Part shown: positions 1 through 8,626 of the stretch, one piece after another | How positions within the stretch are numbered: position 1 is the first letter of the stretch | Layout: each line of letters starts with the position of its first letter | Assembly (NCBI RefSeq): GCF_025677645.1 | Contig: NZ_CP106879.1 | Span: 2,604,001 to 2,668,000, forward strand | Direction of reading: 5' to 3' | DNA from: Curtobacterium poinsettiae | GTDB lineage: Bacteria; Actinomycetota; Actinomycetes; Actinomycetales; Microbacteriaceae | Length of the DNA: 64,000 bases | The notes under the pieces: model-generated | Database searches by the model: none | Seen by the model: only the letters and a program-made list of their open reading frames with translations | What the model was told of the DNA's origin: nothing | Made by a program: the position numbers and the translations under genes

Positions 1-1
1 G

Positions 2-439
2 TTCGAGCAGCGCCACGCCGAGAGCGCAGCCGAGAACGAAGAGTTCTCCGCCAACCTCGAGGCGAAGCAGGCCCTGCTGACCGAGGCTGAGCCGCTCCTG
101 CAGGCGACCGACCGGGTCGCCGCGCGCAAGGCCCTCACCGGCATCCAGCGCCGATGGGACGAGATCGGCAAGGTCCCCCGCGGGGACGTCCGTCGGGTCG
201 AGGACCGGCTGCGTGCCGTCGAGGACCACGTCCGTGGGCTCGAGGACGCGCACTGGAAGGAATCGAACCCGGAGCGCAAGGCCCGTCAGAACGGCCTCGC
301 GAGCCAGCTCGAAGACGCGATCGGCAAGCTCCAGTCCGAACTCGCCGCGGCGCAGGCCACCGGCGACGCCCGGAAGATCAAGGACGCGCAGGAAGCCCTC
401 GACGCCCGCAAGATCTGGCTCGACGCCCTGGGCGGCTGA
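2..439 (+). CDS. DUF349 domain protein, C-terminal part
   Basis: The reading frame is open from base 2 and ends at TGA 437-439, giving the last 145 residues of a protein that starts outside the window. The visible part is charged and helical, with the W-D-E-I-G-K-V-P-R motif and the 'NPERKAR' segment typical of DUF349 proteins, whose function is unknown. The tail is rich in Ala, Glu, Lys and Arg and probably forms a coiled coil. It is convergent with ribF, with a strong hairpin between the two. The family call rests on motif resemblance; no catalytic role can be stated. Confidence 0.75.
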   Translation, partial: FEQRHAESAAENEEFSANLEAKQALLTEAEPLLQATDRVAARKALTGIQRRWDEIGKVPRGDVRRVEDRLRAVEDHVRGLEDAHWKESNPERKARQNGLASQLEDAIGKLQSELAAAQATGDARKIKDAQEALDARKIWLDALGG

Positions 440-453
440 GCCTCGCACCACGA

Positions 454-491
454 ACGACGCCCCCGTGCCCGATCGGTCACGGGGGCGTCGT
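454..491. terminator. Bidirectional terminator-like hairpin between DUF349 gene and ribF
   Basis: A 14-bp perfect stem (454-467 with 478-491) closes a 10-base loop in the 98-base convergent spacer. There is no clear T-run on either side, which is common for actinobacterial hairpin terminators. It could serve both converging genes. Confidence 0.7.
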
Positions 492-537
492 CGTACGGGG
501 GAACCAGCAGGGGAACCGAGTCGGCGAGCTCGGCAGG

Positions 538-1500
538 TCAGACCGGCGCGGGCAGTCCGAGCAGCAGCCGGATGTCGAGGTCGTCCTGCCGCATCTGTGC
601 GGCGAGCTCGTCCATCGACGAGAACTTCACCATGCCGCGCACGTACGACACGAAGAGCACCGAGATCCGATCGCCGTACAGGTCGATGTCGACGTCGAGC
701 AGGTGCGCCTCGATCTGCTTCGCCGGGACGCCCTCGAACGTCGGATTGTTGCCGACCGACACCGCTGCCGGGTAGACCGTGCCGTCGTGCAGCACCCGGG
801 CAGCGTAGACGCCGTCGGCGGGGACGAAGCCCTCGCACGCCGGATCGAGGTTCGCGGTGGGGTAGCCCATCGCCCGGCCGCGTTGGTTGCCGTGCACCAC
901 GACGCTCCGCACGGCGTGTTCCCGCCCGAGGAGTCGAGCGGCCTCGGCCACGCGGCCCTCGCCCAGGAGCTCACGGATCCAGGTGGAGGACACCCGTCGC
1001 TCACCGTCGGGTCGGACGTCGTCGATGAGGTCCACGTCATCGATGAGCTCGACGGTGAAGCCGTGCTGCTCCCCGAGGGCACGCAGCAGCGCGACGTCAC
1101 CGGCGCCCTTCGCACCGAAGCGGAAGTCGCTGCCGACGAAGACGAGCCGGGCGTGCAGCGTGTCGACGAGGATCTCGGACACGAACGCCTCGGGCGACTT
1201 CGACTGCAGTTCCTCGTCGAAGCGGAGCAGCAGGGTCGCGTCGACCCCGGCGTCCTCGAGCAGTTCGCGGCGCTGCGCGGTGCTCGTCAGGGCCGGCGGG
1301 ACGTGCGGCGGGTCGATGACGTTGAGCGGGTGGCGGTCGAACGTGACGACGGTCGCCACGAGGTCGTGCTCGCGGGCGGCGCGCTCGAGGTGCGCGATGA
1401 CGGCTCGGTGCCCGACGTGCACGCCGTCGAACTTGCCGATGGTGACGGCGCTCGGCCCGAACCCGTCCGCCACGTCGGCGGTGTCCTCGTAGAACTGCAC
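538..1500 (-). CDS. ribF: Bifunctional riboflavin kinase / FAD synthetase RibF
   Basis: RibF phosphorylates riboflavin to FMN and then adenylates it to FAD in the cytoplasm. The N-terminal nucleotidyltransferase half shows 'VTIGKFDGVHVGH' (a relaxed HxGH-type motif) and 'GSDFRFGAKGAGD'. The C-terminal kinase half shows 'GNQRGRAMGYPTANL' and 'GVYAARV'. The GTG start at 1500 is chosen because AGGAG sits 6 bases upstream and the family begins just before the first strand; a longer frame to 1593 has an unrelated N-terminus. The product is 320 residues, usual for the family. It follows the small membrane gene with an 8-base gap, so the two are probably co-transcribed. Confidence 0.95.
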   Translation of the reverse strand: MQFYEDTADVADGFGPSAVTIGKFDGVHVGHRAVIAHLERAAREHDLVATVVTFDRHPLNVIDPPHVPPALTSTAQRRELLEDAGVDATLLLRFDEELQSKSPEAFVSEILVDTLHARLVFVGSDFRFGAKGAGDVALLRALGEQHGFTVELIDDVDLIDDVRPDGERRVSSTWIRELLGEGRVAEAARLLGREHAVRSVVVHGNQRGRAMGYPTANLDPACEGFVPADGVYAARVLHDGTVYPAAVSVGNNPTFEGVPAKQIEAHLLDVDIDLYGDRISVLFVSYVRGMVKFSSMDELAAQMRQDDLDIRLLLGLPAPV

Positions 1501-1508
1501 GGTGGCTC

Positions 1509-1964
1509 CTACTCGCTCGCCGGGGCGGTGGTGGAGGACGCAGCCGGCGCCGACGGCTCGGTGCCCGCGGTGCGGTGGTGCTTGCGGAGCCACCAGAGCC
1601 CGGCGATCGGCAGCACGAGCGGCGCGAAGGCGTAGCCCAACCCGTAGTACGACCAGATGGTGTCGTCCGGGAACAGCTGGCGGTCGAACAGCGACAGCGT
1701 GCCGATGACGAGCACGCCGGTCATCTCGAACACGATCGTGACGCAGGCAACCCGGTACCAGAACCGGCCGGGCACGATGAGGGCGATCATGGCGACGATG
1801 TAGACGACGGCAGCGACGGCACTGAGCGTGTAGGCGAACGGCGCGAACGAGAACTTCTCGATGATCTGCACGACGCTGCGACCGGTCGCCGCCAGCGCGA
1901 GGATGCCGTACACGGCGATGAGGACGCGGCCGATGCCGGTCGCGAGTGAGGATCTGGTCGCCAT
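1509..1964 (-). CDS. Small four-helix membrane protein upstream of ribF
   Basis: This 151-residue protein is not recognised by name. It has four predicted membrane helices, at roughly residues 10-30, 40-62, 68-92 and 105-125, followed by a polar Ala/Thr/Ser tail. No catalytic motif is visible. It sits directly in front of ribF and behind another small membrane gene, so it may belong to the truB-ribF transcription unit, but it also has its own -10 box (TAGAAT, 1972-1977). That box lies 7 bases before the ATG, predicting a leaderless mRNA. Confidence 0.8.
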   Translation of the reverse strand: MATRSSLATGIGRVLIAVYGILALAATGRSVVQIIEKFSFAPFAYTLSAVAAVVYIVAMIALIVPGRFWYRVACVTIVFEMTGVLVIGTLSLFDRQLFPDDTIWSYYGLGYAFAPLVLPIAGLWWLRKHHRTAGTEPSAPAASSTTAPASE

Positions 1965-1971
1965 TGCACCG

Positions 1972-1977
1972 ATTCTA
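1972..1977 (-). promoter_or_regulatory. Predicted leaderless -10 box TAGAAT
   Basis: TAGAAT on the minus strand is separated by 7 bases from the ATG at 1964, so transcription should begin at or beside the start codon. I see no convincing -35. Confidence 0.6.
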
Positions 1978-2009
1978 CCGACGCGCGGCCGCGCGCATGA
2001 CCTCCGGCG

Positions 2010-2375
2010 TCAGTTCAGCGCGAACCAGATCTGGTACATCCGGTAGACCATCACCGCGACGGTGAAGGCCCCGGCACCGAGCACCACGGTGCTCCACTTC
2101 GTGCGGTCGATCAGTGCCCACACGACCGCGGCCGGTGGGACGAGCAGCACCGAGACGGCGTACACGCCGAACTCGAGCGCGTTGCCGTCGGGCGGACTGC
2201 CCGTCGCCGGGAGCACGATCGAGATGACGCCCTGCACCAGGAGCAGCAGCTCGATGAGCACGAGGGCGCCGACGGTGTAGTCGTTCGGCTTCCACCCGAT
2301 GAACCCCACGACGACCGCGAAGAGACCCACCACCACGGCGAGCACCAGCTGCACCCACATGAACCACTCGATCAC
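2010..2375 (-). CDS. Small membrane protein coupled to truB
   Basis: A 121-residue protein of unknown function with four hydrophobic segments (about residues 4-27, 34-58, 68-90 and 96-116) and no recognised motif. Its GTG start overlaps the truB stop in a GTGA arrangement (2372-2375), which indicates translational coupling. The sequence ends with 'YQIWFALN'. Length and layout resemble the following 151-residue membrane protein, but no shared motif is evident by eye. Confidence 0.8.
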   Translation of the reverse strand: MIEWFMWVQLVLAVVVGLFAVVVGFIGWKPNDYTVGALVLIELLLLVQGVISIVLPATGSPPDGNALEFGVYAVSVLLVPPAAVVWALIDRTKWSTVVLGAGAFTVAVMVYRMYQIWFALN

Positions 2376-3334
2376 GCGCGCGCTCCGGTCTGCGAGGAGG
2401 ACGACGCCCCGGGCGTCGGGAAGTTCGTGATGACGCGGAGCAGTCCGCGGCGGACGGAGACGAGGCCGACCAGCCGGTCGTCGGACGCGGCGACCGCGGC
2501 GACCGGACCATCCGAGTCGGGGTGCTCGGCCGCCACGCGCTTGCCGTCGGTGAGGTCCTTCGCCGAGGCTGCGTCGAGGGTCACGGACGAGAAGAGTCGC
2601 CGGGCGACGTCCGCCGGACGCGCGAGCGCCGCGCGGACGTCGACGGTGTCGTCCTCGAGGTCGATGGCGTCGTGCACGTCAAACGGTCCGACGCGGGTCC
2701 GACGGAGGGCGACGAGGTGCGCCCCGGTGCCGAGGGCCGCGCCGACGTCACGGGCGAGCGCGCGGACGTAGGTGCCCGACGAGCAGGTCACGACGACGTC
2801 CAGGTCCACCACGGCGACGTCGGTGCCGTCGACGGGGACGGTCCGCTCGTTCCGCGTCGTGACGTCGAACTGCGAGACGGTCACCGTGCGGGACTTCAGC
2901 TCCACCGCCTCGCCCTTGCGCGCCAGGTCGTACGCACGGCGCCCGTCGACCTTGATCGCACTGACCGTGGAGGGGACCTGGTCGATCACGCCCCGCTGTG
3001 CTGCGACGGCGGTCTCGACGGCGTGGTCCGAGACGTCGGCACCGGCCACACCGACAGCGGCCGTCGGCGTGCCGTCGGCGTCGTCGGAATCCGTCGAGAC
3101 GCCGAGCCGGATGGTCGCCGTGTAGGTCTTGTCGAGGCCCACCAGGTGCGTCAGCAACCGCGTGGACGGCCCGACGCCGAGCAGCAGCAGCCCGGTGGCC
3201 ATGGGGTCGAGCGTGCCGGCATGGCCGACCTTCTTCAGGCCGAGGCGCCGACGGGCGATGGAGACCACCCGGTGGCTGGAGATCCCCTGTGGTTTGTCGA
3301 CGAGGAGGATGCCGTCCGGCGCGGTTTCGAGCAC
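2372..3334 (-). CDS. truB: tRNA pseudouridine-55 synthase TruB
   Basis: TruB converts U55 of the tRNA T-loop to pseudouridine. The N-terminal 'GILLVDKPQGISSH' and the catalytic segment 'HAGTLDPMATGLLLLG', whose Asp is the nucleophile, are both present, followed by 'TKTYTA'-like and 'SGTYVRALARDVG' family motifs. At 320 residues it has the C-terminal extension usual in actinobacteria. The GTG start at 3334 lies 6 bases after a TAATCT -10 box, so the mRNA is probably leaderless. The stop overlaps the next gene. Confidence 0.96.
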   Translation of the reverse strand: MLETAPDGILLVDKPQGISSHRVVSIARRRLGLKKVGHAGTLDPMATGLLLLGVGPSTRLLTHLVGLDKTYTATIRLGVSTDSDDADGTPTAAVGVAGADVSDHAVETAVAAQRGVIDQVPSTVSAIKVDGRRAYDLARKGEAVELKSRTVTVSQFDVTTRNERTVPVDGTDVAVVDLDVVVTCSSGTYVRALARDVGAALGTGAHLVALRRTRVGPFDVHDAIDLEDDTVDVRAALARPADVARRLFSSVTLDAASAKDLTDGKRVAAEHPDSDGPVAAVAASDDRLVGLVSVRRGLLRVITNFPTPGASSSSQTGARA

Positions 3335-3340
3335 CAGGCG

Positions 3341-3346
3341 AGATTA
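3341..3346 (-). promoter_or_regulatory. Predicted leaderless -10 box TAATCT for truB
   Basis: TAATCT is followed by exactly 6 bases and then the truB GTG. No Shine-Dalgarno sequence is possible in that space, and no clear -35 is seen. Confidence 0.65.
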
Positions 3347-3356
3347 CCAGCGCCGG

Positions 3357-3803
3357 TCAGCAGGCGTCGTTCCACTCGCGACGGGGGTGCTCGGGATCGG
3401 TGACGTCGAGCACCGCGGAGGCCGCGATCTTCACGTCGGCACGGCGCTCGAGCCGGCCGGACTCCTGCTCCACCCACAGCGACCAGCGCCACAGGGTACG
3501 CACCCCGGGGGCCAGGACACCCCGTCCGTGCACGATCAGGACACCGTCACCGGCCCCGGTCGTGCGGAAGGGCGTCACCAGGTCGGACCGCAGCGTGTCC
3601 TGGTCGGCGGACGGTGCGGCGGCCGCCATCGCGGAGACCCCGTGCTGCTCGAAACCGGTGACGAGCGCGGCCGCGACCCGCTCGAGGTCGGTGCCGTCCT
3701 GCCCGTCGACGCCGATGACGGTGCGGTTCGTGCCGACCTGCGCGATCGCCTCTGCAGCGATCGCAGCCATCGTGTCGGTCTCTTCGGGTGCCCAGCGTGC
3801 CAT
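3357..3803 (-). CDS. Uridine-kinase-like protein with degenerate P-loop
   Basis: The 148-residue product resembles the actinobacterial uridine-kinase-like P-loop proteins in overall pattern: an N-terminal 'RTVIGVDGQDGTD' strand-loop, a central 'DGVLIVHGRGVL' strand and a final 'DPEHPRREW' segment. The phosphate-binding loop is not intact: the position equivalent to GxxxxGK[ST] reads GQDGTDLE, with no Lys. Kinase activity is therefore doubtful. The ATG at 3803 is chosen over upstream in-frame starts because they would run into mutY and because TACGGT lies 6 bases before this ATG. It is divergent from mutY across only 22 bases. Family assignment is tentative. Confidence 0.65.
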   Translation of the reverse strand: MARWAPEETDTMAAIAAEAIAQVGTNRTVIGVDGQDGTDLERVAAALVTGFEQHGVSAMAAAAPSADQDTLRSDLVTPFRTTGAGDGVLIVHGRGVLAPGVRTLWRWSLWVEQESGRLERRADVKIAASAVLDVTDPEHPRREWNDAC

Positions 3804-3809
3804 GCGTCC

Positions 3810-3815
3810 ACCGTA
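3810..3815 (-). promoter_or_regulatory. Leaderless -10 box TACGGT, overlapping the mutY -10
   Basis: TACGGT on the minus strand is 6 bases from the ATG at 3803. It overlaps the plus-strand TAGGCT (3814-3819) by two bases. Confidence 0.6.
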
Positions 3816-3819
3816 GGCT
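3814..3819 (+). promoter_or_regulatory. Leaderless -10 box TAGGCT for mutY
   Basis: TAGGCT is followed by 6 bases and the GTG at 3826. It shares two bases with the opposing -10 box, so both promoters lie in one 22-base spacer. Confidence 0.6.
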
Positions 3820-3825
3820 GTCGAG

Positions 3826-4782
3826 GTGAACGCGAGTCGGGCCTCCAGACCGGATGTGGACAACCCGACCGCGCGACGCGGTGTGCAGGAGCCGGCCACG
3901 CCGGAACGGCCCGACATCGCGACCCCGCTGATCGCATGGTTCCGGCAGCAGGCGCGGGACCTGCCGTGGCGCCGCCCCGGCTTCCCCGCGTGGGGGACGC
4001 TCGTCAGCGAGATCATGCTGCAGCAGACGCAGGTCGCGCGCGTGGTCCCCCGTCTGGAGGCGTGGCTCACCCGGTGGCCGACGCCTCGCGACCTCGCGGA
4101 CTCGCCCCCGTCCGAGGCGGTGCGTGCCTGGGACCGGCTCGGCTACCCGAGACGCGCGCTCGCGCTGCACGCGGCAGCGACCGTGATCGCGACCGAGCAC
4201 GGCAACGTCGTGCCGCGCGACGTCGACGCCCTGCTCGCGCTGCCGGGCATCGGTGACTACACCGCGCGGGCTGTCGCGGTCTTCGCGTACGGCGACCGGC
4301 ACCCGGTGGTGGACGTCAACGTGCGCCGCGTGCTCGCACGTGCGGTCCTCGGCCAGGGCGAACCCGGGCCGGCGAAGGCGAAGCAGGACCTCCCGCTGAT
4401 GGAGTCCGTACTGCCGGCGGACCGCGACGACGCAGCCGCCACGAACGCCGCCGTGATGGAGCTCGGCGCGCTCGTGTGCGTGTCCCGCTCCCCCGCCTGC
4501 GATGCGTGCCCGATCGCGGACCGCTGCGCCTGGCGTGCGGCCGGGTACCCGGAGCACGACGGGCCGCGGGCTCCGCGGCAGGCGAAGTTCGCCGGCAGTG
4601 ACCGCCAGGTGCGCGGCCTGATCATGGCCGAGCTGCGCGCCAGCGACGTGCCGGTCAGCCGGTCCGAGATCGAGCCGGTGTGGCCGGACGCCGACCAGCG
4701 CGACCGGGCGCTCGCGTCGCTGCTGCGTGACGGACTGGCCGTCGGCGACGACGCGAGCGGCTACCAGCTGCCCGGGGTCTAG
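3826..4782 (+). CDS. mutY: A/G-specific adenine glycosylase MutY
   Basis: MutY removes adenine mispaired with 8-oxoguanine. The HhH-GPD fold is clear: catalytic Glu62 in 'SEIMLQQTQV', helix-hairpin-helix 'LPGIGDYTA' at 139-147, catalytic Asp163 in 'VVDVNV', and an iron-sulfur site made by Cys218, 225, 228 and 234. The C-terminal part is only about 80 residues after the cluster, so the usual NUDIX-like 8-oxoG recognition domain is short or absent, as in many actinobacterial members. The GTG at 3826 fits a leaderless transcript. The gene ends with a 4-base convergent overlap with rbfA. Confidence 0.95.
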   Translation: MNASRASRPDVDNPTARRGVQEPATPERPDIATPLIAWFRQQARDLPWRRPGFPAWGTLVSEIMLQQTQVARVVPRLEAWLTRWPTPRDLADSPPSEAVRAWDRLGYPRRALALHAAATVIATEHGNVVPRDVDALLALPGIGDYTARAVAVFAYGDRHPVVDVNVRRVLARAVLGQGEPGPAKAKQDLPLMESVLPADRDDAAATNAAVMELGALVCVSRSPACDACPIADRCAWRAAGYPEHDGPRAPRQAKFAGSDRQVRGLIMAELRASDVPVSRSEIEPVWPDADQRDRALASLLRDGLAVGDDASGYQLPGV

Positions 4783-5246
4783 GAACGGGCTTCGGCGGAG
4801 CCGTCGTCCTCGGCTTCGTCGTTCTCGTCCTCGTCGCGCTTGTACGGGTCGGCGTCGCCGGCGTACGTCGCGCCGACCGACGCGGCTCGGACCTGCTCGT
4901 CGCGCACCTGGGCCTGCACGAGCAGGTCCTCCATGTGCGCCGAGGTCTCCGGCAGTGCGTCGGCGATGAACTCGAGCGACGGCGTGAGCCGGGCGGTGAT
5001 GTTCTTGCCGACCTCGGACCGGAGCATGCCGGTCGCCGCCTTGAGCGCCGCGGCGGAGTCCGCCCGCTCCTCGTCGGTGCCGTACACGGTGTAGAAGATC
5101 GACGCGTGCTGCAGGTCACCGGTCACACGGACGTCGGTGATCGTGACGAACCCGAGTCGCGGGTCCCGCAGACCCTTGTCGAGTCGACGAGCGACGACTT
5201 CCTTGATGCGGTCCGCCATCTTGCGTGCGCGCTGCGGATCGGCCAT
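4779..5246 (-). CDS. rbfA: 30S ribosome-binding factor RbfA
   Basis: RbfA binds immature 30S subunits and aids 16S rRNA 5'-end maturation. The KH-like core shows 'ARKMADRIKEVVARRLD', 'DPRLGFVTITDVRVTGDL' and 'GMLRSEVGKNITARLTP'. After residue 115 comes an acidic, probably disordered tail of Asp, Glu and Lys residues. It follows infB on the minus strand across a 113-base spacer containing a strong hairpin. AGGAGG lies upstream of the ATG, so this gene is translated with a leader. Confidence 0.95.
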   Translation of the reverse strand: MADPQRARKMADRIKEVVARRLDKGLRDPRLGFVTITDVRVTGDLQHASIFYTVYGTDEERADSAAALKAATGMLRSEVGKNITARLTPSLEFIADALPETSAHMEDLLVQAQVRDEQVRAASVGATYAGDADPYKRDEDENDEAEDDGSAEARS

Positions 5247-5309
5247 TGGGTGCCTCCTGAGGCAGTGGCGGGACGCTTCCCGCCGGTGGTCCTGCGTGGG
5301 AAAGGGGTC

Positions 5310-5344
5310 GGGCCCCGGCCTCCCGCACGGGGAGGCCGGGGCCC
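5310..5344 (-). terminator. Strong hairpin between infB and rbfA
   Basis: A perfect 15-bp GC-rich inverted repeat (5310-5324 with 5330-5344) around a 5-base loop lies 16 bases after the infB stop. The downstream minus strand reads CCCCTTTCCC, a weak pyrimidine run. It could end infB transcripts or attenuate rbfA. Confidence 0.7.
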
Positions 5345-5359
5345 AGAGGAGTCACGCGA

Positions 5360-8212
5360 TCAGTCGCGCGGCTTCTCGACGAGTTCGGTCGTCTCGACCT
5401 CGTCGCCGATCTGGATGTCGTTGAACTTGCCCAGACCGATACCGGCTTCGAAGTCCGTGCGGACCTCGGTCACGTCGTCCTTGAAGCGACGCAGCGACTC
5501 GATGGCCAGGCCATCGGCGATCACCACACCCTCGCGGATGACGCGCGCCTTGGCGTTGCGCGTGATCGTGCCGGAGCGGACGATGACACCCGCGATGTTG
5601 CCGAACTTCGAGGAACGGAACACCTCGCGGATCTCGGCGACGCCCGACTGGACCTCTTCGTACTCGGGCTTGAGCATGCCCTTGAGGGACTGCTCGATGT
5701 CGTCGAGTGCGTTGTAGATCACCGAGTAGAAGCGCACGTCGATGCCTTCGCGCGCCGCACGCTCACGGGCCTTGACGTCCGGACGGACGTTGAAGCCGAT
5801 GACGATGGCGTTGTCGATCGTGGCGAGGTCGATGTCCGACTCCGTGATCGCACCGACACCGCGGTGCAGGATGCGGAGCTGGACGCTGTCGTCGACCTCG
5901 ATGTCCAGGAGCGACTGCTCGAGCGCCTCGACGGCACCGGAGACGTCACCCTTGATGATGAGGTTGAGCGACTCGACCTTGCCCTCTTCGAGCGCACGGG
6001 TGAAGTCCTCGAGCGAGATGCGCTTGCGCGACTTCGCCAGCAGGGCGTTGCGCTCGGCGGCCTCACGCTTCTCGGCGATCTGACGCGCCGTGCGGTCCTC
6101 TTCGGTGACGAGGAAGGTGTCGCCGGCGCGGGGCACCGAGGACAGACCCTGCACCTGGACCGGGCGGCTCGGCGTCGCGGCCTTGACCGCGACCCCGTTC
6201 TCGTCCGTCATCGCACGGACTCGGCCGTAGGCCGTGCCCGCCACGATGGCGTCACCGACGTGGAGCGTGCCGGACTGGATGAGGACCGTGGCGACTGCAC
6301 CGCGACCCTTGTCGAGCCGGGCCTCGATCGCGACACCACGGGCGTCCTTGTCGGGGTTCGCACGCAGGTCGAGACCGGCGTCCGCGGTGAGCAGCACGGC
6401 GTCCAGGAGCTCCTGGATGCCGATGTTCTGCCGCGCCGACACGTCGACGAACATGACGTCGCCGCCGTACTCCTCGGCCACCAGGTTGTACTCGGTGAGC
6501 TGCTGGCGGACCTTGGCGGGGTTCGCGCCTTCCTTGTCGATCTTGTTGACCGCGACGACGATCGGCACACCGGCCGACTGCGCGTGGTTCAACGCCTCGA
6601 TGGTCTGGGGCATGATGCCGTCGTCCGCCGCGACCACGAGGATCGCGATGTCCGTCACCTGGGCACCACGGGCACGCATGGCCGTGAAGGCCTCGTGACC
6701 CGGGGTGTCGATGAAGGTGATCGGGCGGTCGATGCCCTCGTGCTGCGCGACGATCTGGTACGCACCGATGTGCTGGGTGATGCCACCGGCCTCGCCCTCG
6801 ACGACCTTCGAGTTGCGGATCGCGTCGAGGAGGCGGGTCTTGCCGTGGTCGACGTGACCCATGACGGTGACCACCGGCGGCCGCTGCTGCAGCACGTCGT
6901 CGTCTTCGTCCTCGAGTTCTGCGTCGAGGTCGATGTCGAAGCCCTCGAGGAGCTCCTTGTCCTCGTCCTCGGGGGAGACGATCTGGATCTTGTAGCCCAG
7001 CTCGTCGCCGAGGACCTCGAACGTGGCCTCGTCCAGCGACTCGGTCGCGGTCGCCATCTCACCGAGGTGGAACAGCACCGTCACGAGGTTGCCGGGCATG
7101 GCGTCGATCTTGTCCGCGAAGTCCGAGATGCTCGCACCACGACGGAGTCGGACGACCGTGTTGCCGTCGCCGCGAGGGACCTGCACACCGCCGAGCGACG
7201 GGGCCTGACGCATCTCGTACTCGGCGCGCTTCGTCCGCTTCGACTTGCGGGCACGGCTCTTGCCGCCACCGCGACCGAACGCACCGGCGGTACCACCACC
7301 GGGGCCACGACCACGGCCACCGCCACCGGCGGGACGCGGGCCGCTGAAGGCCGGACGCGGGAAGCCGCCACCGGCACCGCCGCCGGCACCCGGACGGGCA
7401 CCGGGGCCGCCACGGCCACCACCCTGGCCCGGGCGCTGCCCGAAGCCGTTGGGACGGTTGCCCTGACCGGGACCACCCGGACGCGGAGCACCCGGACGGG
7501 GCGTGCCCGGACGCGGGGGCTGCGGACGCGGGATGCCACCGCCACCAGCTGCGCCGGCGGCCGGGCGCTGGCCCATGCCCTGGTTGGACGAGTACGGGTT
7601 GTTGCCGGGGCGCGGCGGGCGCGAGCCCATGCCCTGGTTCGACGAGTACGGGTTGTTGCCCGGACGTGCACCGGGCTTCGGGCCACCCGGCTTCGGACCG
7701 GCGGCCGCGGGAGCCTTCGGGCTGGTGCCCGGCTTCACGGCGTCGGACTTCGGCGACGCGTCGGTCGACCCGCCTGCCTGCTCGGCGGCCTGCTTCTCAG
7801 CGGCCTGCTTCTCGGCGCGGGCCTTCTGCGCGGCCTCTGCCTCGGCCTGTCGCTGCGCGACGGACTTCGGTGCGGCCGGTGCGGGCACGTCGGCAGCGGG
7901 TGCTGCCGGGGCCTCGGGCTCGGGAGCCGGTGCCGGACGAGCCGGACCCGGACGGGGGCCGCCGGGCTTGGGTGCACTCGACTTCGGCGCGCTGGCCTTG
8001 GCGGGTGCGCTCGGCGCGGAGGCCGAGGCGGCGGGCTTCGCCGCGGGGGCGCCGTCTGCCTGGAGGGCGGCACGGAGCTTCCGTGCCACGGGGGGCTCGA
8101 TGCTCGAGCTGGCACCCCGGACGAACTCGCCGAGCTCCTTGAGCTTCTCGAGTGCGGTCTTGCTGTCGACGCCGAGTTCGCTTGCGATCTCGTGTACGCG
8201 TGGTTTAGCCAC
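5360..8212 (-). CDS. infB: Translation initiation factor IF-2
   Basis: IF-2 is the GTPase that brings initiator tRNA to the 30S subunit and promotes subunit joining. The 950-residue protein has an N-terminal IF2_N motif ('[17 protein letters not shown]'), a long low-complexity Ala/Pro/Gly/Arg region (about 60-330), a second IF2_N-like segment, then the G domain at about 446 with G1 'GHVDHGKT', G3 'DTPGHEAF' and G4 'NKID'. A block containing '[10 protein letters not shown]' occurs twice in the low-complexity region. The GTG start at 8212 has AAGGAG upstream, part of which lies in a hairpin stem. Confidence 0.97.
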   Translation of the reverse strand: MAKPRVHEIASELGVDSKTALEKLKELGEFVRGASSSIEPPVARKLRAALQADGAPAAKPAASASAPSAPAKASAPKSSAPKPGGPRPGPARPAPAPEPEAPAAPAADVPAPAAPKSVAQRQAEAEAAQKARAEKQAAEKQAAEQAGGSTDASPKSDAVKPGTSPKAPAAAGPKPGGPKPGARPGNNPYSSNQGMGSRPPRPGNNPYSSNQGMGQRPAAGAAGGGGIPRPQPPRPGTPRPGAPRPGGPGQGNRPNGFGQRPGQGGGRGGPGARPGAGGGAGGGFPRPAFSGPRPAGGGGRGRGPGGGTAGAFGRGGGKSRARKSKRTKRAEYEMRQAPSLGGVQVPRGDGNTVVRLRRGASISDFADKIDAMPGNLVTVLFHLGEMATATESLDEATFEVLGDELGYKIQIVSPEDEDKELLEGFDIDLDAELEDEDDDVLQQRPPVVTVMGHVDHGKTRLLDAIRNSKVVEGEAGGITQHIGAYQIVAQHEGIDRPITFIDTPGHEAFTAMRARGAQVTDIAILVVAADDGIMPQTIEALNHAQSAGVPIVVAVNKIDKEGANPAKVRQQLTEYNLVAEEYGGDVMFVDVSARQNIGIQELLDAVLLTADAGLDLRANPDKDARGVAIEARLDKGRGAVATVLIQSGTLHVGDAIVAGTAYGRVRAMTDENGVAVKAATPSRPVQVQGLSSVPRAGDTFLVTEEDRTARQIAEKREAAERNALLAKSRKRISLEDFTRALEEGKVESLNLIIKGDVSGAVEALEQSLLDIEVDDSVQLRILHRGVGAITESDIDLATIDNAIVIGFNVRPDVKARERAAREGIDVRFYSVIYNALDDIEQSLKGMLKPEYEEVQSGVAEIREVFRSSKFGNIAGVIVRSGTITRNAKARVIREGVVIADGLAIESLRRFKDDVTEVRTDFEAGIGLGKFNDIQIGDEVETTELVEKPRD

Positions 8213-8218
8213 TGTTCT

Positions 8219-8244
8219 CCTTCACGGGCCCCACCCCGTGAAGG
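8219..8244 (-). promoter_or_regulatory. Hairpin covering the infB ribosome binding site
   Basis: A 10-bp perfect stem (8219-8228 with 8235-8244) and 6-base loop. The 3' arm in the mRNA supplies the AAGG of the infB Shine-Dalgarno sequence, so folding would hide it. It may also act as a terminator of ylxR. Confidence 0.55.
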
Positions 8245-8286
8245 GGCAGGACTCAATGGATGACGGGTCTCATTTCGAGCCGCTCA

Positions 8287-8598
8287 TCAGTTGTCCATAA
8301 GCCGTTCAGCCTGTTCTGTCATGTCCGGGCGCTCGGTCGGTTCCTGTGGGAGACCGATGATGTGGTCGAGCACCGCGGACGTGTCGGGATCGCGATCCAA
8401 CCGGAGCGCACGGCGGAAAGCCCTGCGCTTGACGGCCAGATCGTAGGCATCGACGGTCGGTGTGAGCCATGCTCCCCGGCCCGGCATGACTGCCTTCGGA
8501 TCCGCCACGACACGACCGTCGCTCAGGGCGACGACTCGGAGGAGGGAGGATCGGGAAGCGCGACGGCGACTGCCGATGCACGTTCTGACGGGAACCAC
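8287..8598 (-). CDS. ylxR: YlxR (DUF448) family protein
   Basis: A 103-residue basic protein of the YlxR family, nearly always encoded between nusA and infB and thought to be a nucleic-acid-binding regulator. It shows the family 'PVRTCIGSRRRA' and 'GRGAWLTP' segments; the usual Cys after 'TCIG' is Ser here. The GTG at 8598 is preceded by AAGGAG at 5-base spacing. It lies 68 bases behind nusA, separated by a short hairpin, and 74 bases ahead of infB. Confidence 0.9.
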   Translation of the reverse strand: MVPVRTCIGSRRRASRSSLLRVVALSDGRVVADPKAVMPGRGAWLTPTVDAYDLAVKRRAFRRALRLDRDPDTSAVLDHIIGLPQEPTERPDMTEQAERLMDN

Positions 8599-8626
8599 TC
8601 TACTCCTTGCCTCGGACGTGCGCGAT

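Noticed and set aside
3826..4782. MutY truncated at its C-terminus
   Set aside because: Short forms without a full NUDIX-like domain are common in actinobacteria, and the catalytic residues and iron-sulfur cysteines are complete.
7576..7680. Duplicated [10 protein letters not shown] block in infB as a tandem-repeat expansion or CRISPR-like repeat
   Set aside because: It is an in-frame duplication within the flexible N-terminal region of IF-2, which varies freely in actinobacteria.
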